The position numbers were made by a program, and so were the translations under genes. The notes below the pieces were generated by a model. The model saw only the letters and a program-made list of their open reading frames with translations, was not told the DNA's origin and did not search any database. Of a stretch of 64,000 bases of DNA, positions 37,573 to 45,228 are shown in pieces; the stretch's first letter is position 1, and every line of letters starts with the position of its first letter. This DNA comes from Aureibaculum luteum (lineage in GTDB: Bacteria; Bacteroidota; Bacteroidia; Flavobacteriales; Flavobacteriaceae): NCBI RefSeq assembly GCF_003449015.1, contig NZ_QRGD01000008.1, positions 186,001 to 250,000 of the forward strand, in the 5' to 3' direction.

Positions 37573-39000
37573 ATGAAAAACAAAATAAACAATAAGGAAA
37601 ATATAATTTTAATGAATCGCATGAATTGTAATTGGGGACAGCTAATCGTTTTCATGTTGCTAGTTCTTTTAATGATTTCGTGCGATCATTTTTTAGAAGT
37701 CGATTATCCAGAAAATCAGATTAGTGGGGAAGTCGTCTTTCAAGATGATGCCACAGCATTAGCGGCTTTAACAGCTATCTATGCTAACTTACGAGATAAT
37801 GTATTGCTAACAGGGAATTCGAACGGTCTAAATGTTATAATGGGGCTGTATTCGGACGAATTAGAGTATTATGGAACACCCGGACAACCATTGGATGCAT
37901 TTTATAACCACGTATTACTTCAAAGCAATACTTCAGAGGAGCAATTATGGAATAAGAGTTACTATACTATTTATATGGCAAATAGTCTTTTAGAAGGAAT
38001 TACAAATAATAGTCATTTATCCTCTGAAACCATTCAGAAAATCAAAGGCGAAGCCCTTTTTATTAGAGCGTTGACCCATTTTTATTTGGTAAACCTTTTT
38101 GGAGATGTTCCTTACGTTATTCAAACGGATTACACTTTAAATAGTAGGATATCAAGGTTGAAGGAAAACGAAGTTTATAAAGCTATCGTAGCCGACCTCA
38201 AAGAAGCTCAATCTTTTTTAAGTACAAGTGGAGCCTTAGAAGGGCGAATTCGACCTGATAAATGGACTGCAACAGCTTTGTTATCCAAAGTCTATTTGTA
38301 CATGGAAGATTGGCAGAATGCGGAATCAGAGAGTACTTCAATTATTGAAAATACAAGTTTATTTTCCTGGGAAACCGATTTGTCCAAGGTATTTCTAAAA
38401 GGAAGTACTACCTCCATTTGGCAACTTAAACCAAAACTTGAAGGATACAATACGTTAGAAGCATCAATTTTTAATTTTGTAAGTGTACCGCCACCATTAA
38501 TGGCATTGAATGAATCCATTTTAAATGCATTCGAAGAAGGTGATATGAGAAAGACATCCTGGATATCTTCAATAGCTAACAACGCAGATGTCTGGTACCA
38601 TGCTAATAAATATAAAAATACATCTACGACTTCTACGACAGAGTATTCCGTAATATTTCGTTTAGCAGAATTATATCTCATTAGGGCAGAAGCAAGGGCA
38701 CATCTTGAAAACTTTAATGGAGCATTGAATGATGTAAATAAAATTAGACAAAGAGCCAGTATAGAAGATCTAATTAATATATCTAAAGAGGAGCTCATTG
38801 ATGCTATACTTCAAGAAAGAAGGGTTGAGCTATTTACGGAATCAGGAAACAGATGGTTTGACTTAAAAAGAACCGGGAAAGCAGAATCAATACTTTCATT
38901 AATAAAACCAAACTGGGAATCAAAAGATTTATTACTGCCTATACCCGAGAATGAATTGTTAGTGAATCCAAATTTATCACCACAAAACGCTGGATATTAA
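37573..39000 (+). CDS. RagB/SusD-family outer-membrane lipoprotein
   Basis: The lipoprotein signal LIVFMLLVLLMISCDHFLEVD places the lipidated Cys near residue 37 from the first ATG; starts at 37612 or 37621 would give a more usual signal length. SusD features are ANLRDNVLL, KGEALFIRALTHFYLVNLFGDVPYV (the TPR-containing core) and the C-terminal ERRVELFTESGNRWFDLKRTG with LLPIPENELLVNPNLSPQN. It caps the SusC barrel and presents substrate. A strong hairpin follows. Confidence 0.95.
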   Translation: MKNKINNKENIILMNRMNCNWGQLIVFMLLVLLMISCDHFLEVDYPENQISGEVVFQDDATALAALTAIYANLRDNVLLTGNSNGLNVIMGLYSDELEYYGTPGQPLDAFYNHVLLQSNTSEEQLWNKSYYTIYMANSLLEGITNNSHLSSETIQKIKGEALFIRALTHFYLVNLFGDVPYVIQTDYTLNSRISRLKENEVYKAIVADLKEAQSFLSTSGALEGRIRPDKWTATALLSKVYLYMEDWQNAESESTSIIENTSLFSWETDLSKVFLKGSTTSIWQLKPKLEGYNTLEASIFNFVSVPPPLMALNESILNAFEEGDMRKTSWISSIANNADVWYHANKYKNTSTTSTTEYSVIFRLAELYLIRAEARAHLENFNGALNDVNKIRQRASIEDLINISKEELIDAILQERRVELFTESGNRWFDLKRTGKAESILSLIKPNWESKDLLLPIPENELLVNPNLSPQNAGY

Positions 39001-39012
39001 TAGTGCTAATCA

Positions 39013-39050
39013 AACTGCTTCAATATGCTTAAAGGCAGATTGAAGCAGTT
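39013..39050 (+). terminator. Hairpin between susD-like and metalloprotease genes
   Basis: Perfect 12-bp arms AACTGCTTCAAT/ATTGAAGCAGTT are followed by TCTTAT. It starts 13 nt after the SusD stop and ends 20 nt before the metalloprotease ATG, so it may reduce read-through rather than end transcription fully. Confidence 0.7.
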
Positions 39051-39069
39051 CTTATAAAATAGTAAATAA

Positions 39070-41436
39070 ATGAAAAAAATAAGCTCTATTCTTTTCTCGA
39101 TAGTTTTGTCTTTTCATGCTATTTTGACTTTTGGTCAAAAAAGCAATACTAAGTTAAAACCATACAAAGAAGTAATCACAATTGAAGCGATATCAGAAAA
39201 AGGTTTTATCTCTACTCATCTTTTGAATGACAAAATCTATTTAGAGATTTCAGATAACATCTTAGGTAAAGATTTGTTATTTGTAAATCATAATAATTCA
39301 AGTTTTGACAAACAAAACATAATTAAATTAAATAAACGGAATAATACTATCCAAATTATTATTCAAGAAACGGAATCTAAAGCAGGGAATACAATTCAAT
39401 TATTAGAAGGGAATTATGATATTAAAATAACAGCTGCTAGTTTTCCCATTTTGACAATTGGGAATAATCAATCGAATTATGTTATTGATGCTACTGATTT
39501 ATTTTTACAAACCCCAAAGGGCCTCCAAGATGGAGGGAAGTCCATTGTCAAGGATGCCACATTTATAGATGAAGTGAAGTCTTTCGCCAATTCCGTTGAG
39601 GTAAAAACAACGACAACTATAACTTCAGAAAAAGGTCCAATAACTAACATTGTTAATTTTAGTGTTATGTTGCTTCCAGAACCCATGATGCCACGTTTGT
39701 ATGATCATAGAATAGGTTTTGATAGTGAAGATAGAACTTCCAATATTTTAAATGAATCCAAAAGAGCTTCTATAGCAAAATGGCGATTAGAAAAAAAGTA
39801 TCCATCTCAAACTTTAAGTGAACCCATCAAACCGATTATATTTTATTTAGACCCTGCCATTCCTAATGAATGGAAACCTTATATAAAGGCAGGTGTTTAT
39901 GAATGGTTGCCCGCCTTTGAAGCCGCTGGTTTTAAAAATGCTCTTATTGTAAAAGAGGCTCCAGTAAATGATAAAGATTGGTCCATAAATAGTATGAGGT
40001 ATTCTGTTATTCGTTGGAAGAATAGATCAAAATTTAGAGGACATGAAGGAGTAGGTTTTGGAACAGTAAATAGAATTGTAGATCAAAGAACTGGAGAGAT
40101 CCTTAAATCAGATATATTGTTAGGAATGATTGATGTTATTGTAGATAAATATTTTGCTAGATGTAGTCCATTAGATAAACGGGCACAACAATATCCTTTT
40201 CCTGATGATCTAATGGGTGAGATCATCCAATCGCTTACAGCCCATGAAACGGGACATGCTTTTGGTATAAAGGATGCTAATTTTGGTGAATATACTTACC
40301 CATTTGAAAAAATGAGAAATAAAAAATGGCTTCAAAAAATGGGACATACTCCTAGCATAATGAATTACGCGAGAGAAAATTTCATTGTACAACCCGAAGA
40401 CAATATACCTCCTAATTTATTACATCAAAAAGTTGGCCCGACAGATCTTTATAATATCCGTTGGGCATATACACAATTCTCCAACATTAATATGCCGGAT
40501 GACGAATTGCCATATTTAGAAAAAATAGTTAGGGAGCAGGATACAATACCATGGTATAGATATAATTTGGAAGTCCAAAATATTGGGCCAGAAACAATAA
40601 ATGAAGTTGTAGATAATGATAATCCGATAAAATCGGCAGAGTTGGGTATAAAGAATTTAAAAAGAGTCCTAAATTTAATACCAGATTTAGCTATAAATGA
40701 ACGAGATGATAAAGTGAAGAAACGCTTTTATATTGAGACACTTAATCTTTGGGTAGATCAGATGAAATATGTGGAATCTCTCATAGGTGGTTATACGATT
40801 CAATACAAATCAAATGCTCAAAAAGGTTCGGTATATACTGCTATTCCTTATAATCGTCAAAAGGAGGCTCTGAAATTCTTAAATAAAGAAGCTTTTAACC
40901 CACCTTTGTGGATGATTCGTGATGATATTACAGGAAGGTTCATTGCGAACGAAGCCCATGGGATGAATGATAAAAGTGGGTTTATAAACAGTACGATTGA
41001 AATAATATCTAGAAAACAGAGAAAAATACTTAAAAACTTGTTTTCCACAACAAAGTTGAAAGCTCTTGAGGAAAATGGCATATCTGGAAATAGTAATTAT
41101 AACATTGTGGATATGCTTCAAGGTTTGAACGCTGGTTTGTGGAAAGAGCTTGAAGAAGAATCCATAAAAATAAATTTCTTTCGTCAAGAAATCCAAATAG
41201 CATATATCTTTTATCTAATAGACACTCTTAAGCATGAGACCAAAAAGCACCAGAGAGAATCAATTTATGTAGCGTATAATAAGTATTTCTTTAGTAGTTA
41301 TAGTCGGAGTGCACTATTTAACGAGCTAAATAATATTAAAAATAGTATTAAAAAAGTAATAGATAGTGTAAATGACCTATCTACTAAAAGCCATCTTGAA
41401 TTATGTCTTTTAGAAATAGATAAAGGACAAAATTAG
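39070..41436 (+). CDS. Exported zinc-dependent metalloprotease (DUF5117/DUF5118 type)
   Basis: A signal peptide (ILFSIVLSFHAILTFGQ) precedes a DUF5118-like segment (LKPYKEVITIEAISEKG), a DUF5117-like domain and the protease domain. The zinc site LTAHETGHAFGIKD (HExxH with His392, Glu393, His396) is complete, and NEWKPYIKAGVYEWLPAFEAAGF is the usual block before it. GHTPSIMNYARENF is the met-turn region. At 788 aa it fits the family. These proteases often accompany SusC/SusD pairs, suggesting peptide or protein processing outside the cell. Confidence 0.93.
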   Translation: MKKISSILFSIVLSFHAILTFGQKSNTKLKPYKEVITIEAISEKGFISTHLLNDKIYLEISDNILGKDLLFVNHNNSSFDKQNIIKLNKRNNTIQIIIQETESKAGNTIQLLEGNYDIKITAASFPILTIGNNQSNYVIDATDLFLQTPKGLQDGGKSIVKDATFIDEVKSFANSVEVKTTTTITSEKGPITNIVNFSVMLLPEPMMPRLYDHRIGFDSEDRTSNILNESKRASIAKWRLEKKYPSQTLSEPIKPIIFYLDPAIPNEWKPYIKAGVYEWLPAFEAAGFKNALIVKEAPVNDKDWSINSMRYSVIRWKNRSKFRGHEGVGFGTVNRIVDQRTGEILKSDILLGMIDVIVDKYFARCSPLDKRAQQYPFPDDLMGEIIQSLTAHETGHAFGIKDANFGEYTYPFEKMRNKKWLQKMGHTPSIMNYARENFIVQPEDNIPPNLLHQKVGPTDLYNIRWAYTQFSNINMPDDELPYLEKIVREQDTIPWYRYNLEVQNIGPETINEVVDNDNPIKSAELGIKNLKRVLNLIPDLAINERDDKVKKRFYIETLNLWVDQMKYVESLIGGYTIQYKSNAQKGSVYTAIPYNRQKEALKFLNKEAFNPPLWMIRDDITGRFIANEAHGMNDKSGFINSTIEIISRKQRKILKNLFSTTKLKALEENGISGNSNYNIVDMLQGLNAGLWKELEEESIKINFFRQEIQIAYIFYLIDTLKHETKKHQRESIYVAYNKYFFSSYSRSALFNELNNIKNSIKKVIDSVNDLSTKSHLELCLLEIDKGQN

Positions 41437-41563
41437 AATGGTTGAGAAAGGGTGATAGGATGTGAAAGAACTAAAATGGTTTTATAAATAGAAAACTCTT
41501 AATCAAAAAGATCTTGTTGCAACCATTAAAATCCTGAAATGATTATTATTTGTAAACGAAAAA

Positions 41564-41588
41564 AAGGCGTATAAATGCTATACGCCTT
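41564..41588. terminator. Bidirectional terminator between convergent genes
   Basis: AAGGCGTATA, AATGC, TATACGCCTT with an A-run on the left and T-rich sequence on the right. It separates the metalloprotease (+) and DUF6520 (-) genes and could serve both strands. Confidence 0.85.
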
Positions 41589-41607
41589 ACATTAAAATAC
41601 CTAACTA

Positions 41608-41868
41608 TTAAGGATTATATTTCAATGGTTCTCCACAAATTGTTTGATTAATTTTGGAGTAAACTTGATCACCCGAATAGGTACAATCTAACATTCCTGC
41701 TGGATCACAAGTTGTGACTTGCTCACAAATACCATTCTGGAAAATATAACCAGGGACAGTTGCAGCGTTGTTTGTGTTTTCTGAACTGTTGGTGGCGAAA
41801 GCCAGACCTACAGCCATGAATAATGCCAACATTGGCAATAGTACTTTCTTAAAAACATTTGATTTCAT
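41608..41868 (-). CDS. DUF6520-family exported small Cys peptide
   Basis: The 86-aa precursor has a signal peptide (VLLPMLALFMAVGLAFA) and a short Asn-rich spacer. The mature part of about 50 residues holds exactly four cysteines (ICEQVTTC, LDCTYSG, QTICGEP), probably two disulfides. The GYIFQNGICEQV start is typical of DUF6520. It heads the minus-strand block that includes a membrane-anchored protein and a MauE-like protein. Its role is unknown. Confidence 0.85.
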   Translation of the reverse strand: MKSNVFKKVLLPMLALFMAVGLAFATNSSENTNNAATVPGYIFQNGICEQVTTCDPAGMLDCTYSGDQVYSKINQTICGEPLKYNP

Positions 41869-41951
41869 ATTAATTATTTTTAATTGTTATGGTTTACTCT
41901 TTTCTACAGGTTTTCAACCTTATTTCCTGATATCGATCAATATGCGTTTGA

Positions 41952-43016
41952 TTACTTATGAAAGTAATTATTTTGTAATTTGTATATGTATAATTGATTA
42001 CCACTTATCATAGCAAATAAATCTTTATATGAATTTATGCTTATCCCTTTTTCAAGTTTCTCATGAAAAATATAAAAACTAAAGCTATAGGTGGCATTAC
42101 CCAAATTATAAACATCTATAATGCTTGCTTTTTTTAATATGTTTTTTGGTTCAAACCTACCTAATCGGTCTGAATTAATGAACAGAAGTTCAGCATTGGT
42201 AGTCGCTATTTTATTAACCAATGTAGGGTTGCCTAACAATTTTTTTTGATTAGTTGTTTTTAGATTAGCAACTTTAAAGGAAGCCATTTTAATCGTGTCT
42301 ATAGTTTTTCCACTATAATCTAAATGCAATTTTGAATTATATACAATGTATTCATTTCGATAATAGTACATATACACTAGTCGTTGAAGGCTGCTATTCC
42401 ATAGGAGCTGACCATCCATATCAAAATATCCATCTAATTGTTTTGTCAAGAGGTCAGCCGATAGTTTTACCTGATAATTTTGATTTTTGTAAAGTGTACC
42501 TAAAACTTGCTCTTGATTTTTACTACTGAGTGATCTAATTCCAAAAGAAGTGGAGTCAATTGTGGTCCAAAGAGAAAAGTAAGCAAGATCTTTTGATAAT
42601 TTTAGAGCTTTCCAATCAGTGATTTTTCCTCTGAACAGTATTGGCACACTTCCATCGGCTACAAAAAAATAAGGAGGTTTTACTTCAATTCGAACAGAGC
42701 GATATGGGAGTTGCATTTGATCAAGAACAATTTGTTGTTTTTTTAGTTGAAATGTTTTTAATGAAATTTCGGTAATGATCAATGGAGCTGTAGTATTTCC
42801 CAGATATATAGTTTGATCTGTCATTCCTGCTATATAATATGAATTGAATTTTAAGTCAAGAGATTTTAATATTTCTACTGTATGTGGTGGAATACGACGA
42901 ATAAAACTATTATTGCGATGCATAGTATTCTCAGAAACTATAAATAATAAAACAACAATGCCTACTCCTAAAAAAGTACAGCTCAATAAAAAATATGTTA
43001 AGACTCTCTTTTTCAT
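41952..43016 (-). CDS. Membrane-anchored extracytoplasmic protein, possibly propeller-like
   Basis: One N-terminal transmembrane helix (VLTYFLLSCTFLGVGIVVLLF) anchors about 320 residues outside the membrane. The body has repeating strand blocks of the kind TIYLGNTTAPLIITEISL, PYFFVADGSVPILFRG and NSSLQRLVYMYYYRNEYIVY that suggest a propeller, but no Pfam name comes to mind. It lies 5 nt after the MauE-like gene on the same strand and 83 nt before DUF6520. This order is a recurring flavobacterial neighbourhood as far as I recall. Confidence 0.65.
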   Translation of the reverse strand: MKKRVLTYFLLSCTFLGVGIVVLLFIVSENTMHRNNSFIRRIPPHTVEILKSLDLKFNSYYIAGMTDQTIYLGNTTAPLIITEISLKTFQLKKQQIVLDQMQLPYRSVRIEVKPPYFFVADGSVPILFRGKITDWKALKLSKDLAYFSLWTTIDSTSFGIRSLSSKNQEQVLGTLYKNQNYQVKLSADLLTKQLDGYFDMDGQLLWNSSLQRLVYMYYYRNEYIVYNSKLHLDYSGKTIDTIKMASFKVANLKTTNQKKLLGNPTLVNKIATTNAELLFINSDRLGRFEPKNILKKASIIDVYNLGNATYSFSFYIFHEKLEKGISINSYKDLFAMISGNQLYIYKLQNNYFHK

Positions 43017-43021
43017 TTAAC

Positions 43022-43495
43022 TTATTTAATATGTTTATTTAGTTTATGTTCATCATCGAAATTTTTTGATGTTGTTTTTGTCATTTGGAATAGTAGGTAT
43101 AGGGCCAATAAGCAAAACGAAATGTTCATTATGAGATGTTGCTTCCAGCCTAATGATTCCAATATTCCCCCACAAGAGCACGGTACAAAGTCACTAAAAT
43201 TTAAGATAACCACAATATAAGTGGTGAACATGACCATTATACTGTAGAAACTTAAAAGTCCGATGAGGCGATAACTAGGTGTTATTAATAAAATTGCAAC
43301 TATCAATTCACTTATGGGAACTATCCACGCCACCCAATTTGTAAATGAACTCAAAACAGGAGATTGCCCTATTTGTGCTAAGAAATTTTCAAAATCCAAA
43401 AATTTACTAATAGCCGCATATACAAATAGTATCACACACATTGAAATGAGTAATTCAATAAGTAGTTTCTTTTTTATTTGTTTTTTGATGTTCAC
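43022..43495 (-). CDS. MauE/DoxX-like redox-associated membrane protein
   Basis: This 157-aa protein has four transmembrane helices and the MauE-like motif FVPCSCGGILESLGWKQHL between helices 3 and 4, with a CxC pair suited to thiol-disulfide chemistry. An N-terminal helix contains AAISKFLDFENFLAQIGQSP, typical of the family. MauE-type proteins support disulfide formation in exported partners. The four-cysteine DUF6520 peptide next door is an obvious candidate client. It probably shares an operon with the 41952-43016 gene. Confidence 0.83.
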   Translation of the reverse strand: MNIKKQIKKKLLIELLISMCVILFVYAAISKFLDFENFLAQIGQSPVLSSFTNWVAWIVPISELIVAILLITPSYRLIGLLSFYSIMVMFTTYIVVILNFSDFVPCSCGGILESLGWKQHLIMNISFCLLALYLLFQMTKTTSKNFDDEHKLNKHIK

Positions 43496-43625
43496 GTTGA
43501 AATTATTTTACAGGATAAAATTCGGAACTATCATTTATTTTTAAGGAATGTTCACTTATTCATAAAGGATTATATGCAAAGTGAGTGAAAGTGAAAGTTT
43601 GAAGGAGTAGTTTTAGAACTTATTA

Positions 43626-44585
43626 TTAATGCAATCCAGACATGTTTCGAAATGCCTTTGGTGAACGTCCAAATTTCTGTTTGAAGACTTTTGAAAAATG
43701 GGGCATACTTTTAAAGCCAGTTAATATAGCGATACGCTTCATTGATAAGCTTGTGTTTTCAATTAATAAACTTGCTTTCTTTAAGCGTTCATCAAGTAAA
43801 AATTTAAAAACGGTAATGTTGTATAATTGCTTAAAACCATATTTTAATTTGTATTCATTCGTACCGAAATTGTGTGCCAGAATTCTTAATGATGGTAATG
43901 GTGTTTCAAGGTGTTGCAAAATATAATCATGTATTTTCTGAATGATTTTTATATCTTTTTCATTTTTCAAAATATTAGGTTTTTCCTTTTTTTGAATAGT
44001 ATTTCTTGATAGAATTTTGGACGTTAATGATAATCCATCTTCTATAAATTGACTTTGTGTTTTAGATTGAAAACTTGTTACTAATATAAATTGATTTTTA
44101 TTTTCTTTATGATATATAGACGTTATATTACAGATTGCCTCTTTTGTTAAATCTTTATCAAATTGGAAATGTAGTTTTTTCTTAATTTGATAGTAATTAT
44201 TTATCAGTAATTTATCTGCAATTCGCTTCCAGTCATGTGTTGAATTATCACACAATATTTTTATAAATGATTGGCCAATAAATTCTTTTTTATCTTTAAT
44301 CAAGTGATTCATAACATCATCATTTACATAAATGATTTGGAAGTTACTGTCAAGAATAAAAATCATTTGGACAAATTGAAAAATACTCTCAGGGGAATTT
44401 AATTGGCTATAATATCGCAATGTTTGTTGAATCTCTTGAGCCATTAAATTAACCAAGACCACTAGAGCCTCAATTTCATCATCAATATCATTCCTCTCAA
44501 TCTGAAACGAGAACCTGCCTTCTGACATTTCCAATAGCATTTTATAGATATTGTTTATTCTTATTTTATCAAAGGTGTTTAACAT
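43626..44585 (-). CDS. AraC-type HTH regulator with PAS-like sensor
   Basis: The N-terminal half has a PAS-like segment (FIVQM-type core: ILDSNFQIIYVNDDVMNHLI, then FIGQSFIKILCDNS). The C-terminal half is an AraC double HTH (HLETPLPSLRILAHNFGTNE, then MKRIAILTGFKSMPHFSKVFKQKFGRSPKAF). It is intracellular with no membrane segment. It is flanked by the MauE block and the DUF7793-like gene on the same strand, and divergent from the oxoamine synthase fusion, so it is the best candidate regulator of this locus. Confidence 0.87.
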   Translation of the reverse strand: MLNTFDKIRINNIYKMLLEMSEGRFSFQIERNDIDDEIEALVVLVNLMAQEIQQTLRYYSQLNSPESIFQFVQMIFILDSNFQIIYVNDDVMNHLIKDKKEFIGQSFIKILCDNSTHDWKRIADKLLINNYYQIKKKLHFQFDKDLTKEAICNITSIYHKENKNQFILVTSFQSKTQSQFIEDGLSLTSKILSRNTIQKKEKPNILKNEKDIKIIQKIHDYILQHLETPLPSLRILAHNFGTNEYKLKYGFKQLYNITVFKFLLDERLKKASLLIENTSLSMKRIAILTGFKSMPHFSKVFKQKFGRSPKAFRNMSGLH

Positions 44586-44615
44586 GGCGTTATGTCTATA
44601 CTAACATTCATTGTT

Positions 44616-44990
44616 TTACAAAAAATTATTTAAAAACTCAATGGCTTCATGATAGTTTTTGAATAATTTTGAAGGTACCAACGGTTTATTTTTGTTTAAA
44701 TAGAATTTTGACATTACTTCAGCTATATACCTGTCATCGTAAATAGCAACGGCTTTTGCCAATACAGACCCGTTTTTGGCTAAATAATCTCGAGCGGATT
44801 TTTCCCAGCTCATTACATTTCTTATATCACAAAATACAGGATAGGAAACCTCTTGTTGAAATTGTAAGCGGTCCCTAACAATTGATTGGGCAGTTGCTAA
44901 ATCAAGTAACTTAATCTCTTTATAGGTGCAATGTAGGATTTCATTTTTAATCCAAAAATTAGCATGCTCTGTATGATTAATATCATTCAT
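44616..44990 (-). CDS. DUF7793/STAS-like small protein
   Basis: The 124-aa cytosolic protein has the pattern of SpoIIAA/STAS-like proteins: NFWIKNEILHCTYKEIKLLD, then PVFCDIRNVMSWEKSARDYLAKNG, then KAVAIYDDRYIAEVMSKFYL and a final YHEAIEFLNNFL helix. Such proteins often accompany regulators of the PAS-AraC kind in this family. It lies 30 nt before that regulator gene and probably shares its transcript. It is divergent from the synthase fusion. Confidence 0.7.
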   Translation of the reverse strand: MNDINHTEHANFWIKNEILHCTYKEIKLLDLATAQSIVRDRLQFQQEVSYPVFCDIRNVMSWEKSARDYLAKNGSVLAKAVAIYDDRYIAEVMSKFYLNKNKPLVPSKLFKNYHEAIEFLNNFL

Positions 44991-45228
44991 TTTAGCGACA
45001 TTTAGATACCTAAGTTAGAACAATTATTTTATTTTGCTGGTTTTTGTAACCATTTGGGCAAACTAAAGGACTTAATTTTTAGAAATAGCTAATGCTTATT
45101 GTCTAAAAAGGATTTTGTTTTAATTCTAAGGGATTAAAGCAGGTATATTAGTGAAATGACTTTTCTATTCTTAACAAATTTAGATAGCTTGGTGTAAAAT
45201 AAATATCAACACTTAAATTTTATACCTA

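Noticed and set aside
38292-38798. 168-codon minus-strand frame
   Set aside because: It lies fully inside the SusD gene in antisense and resembles no protein family.
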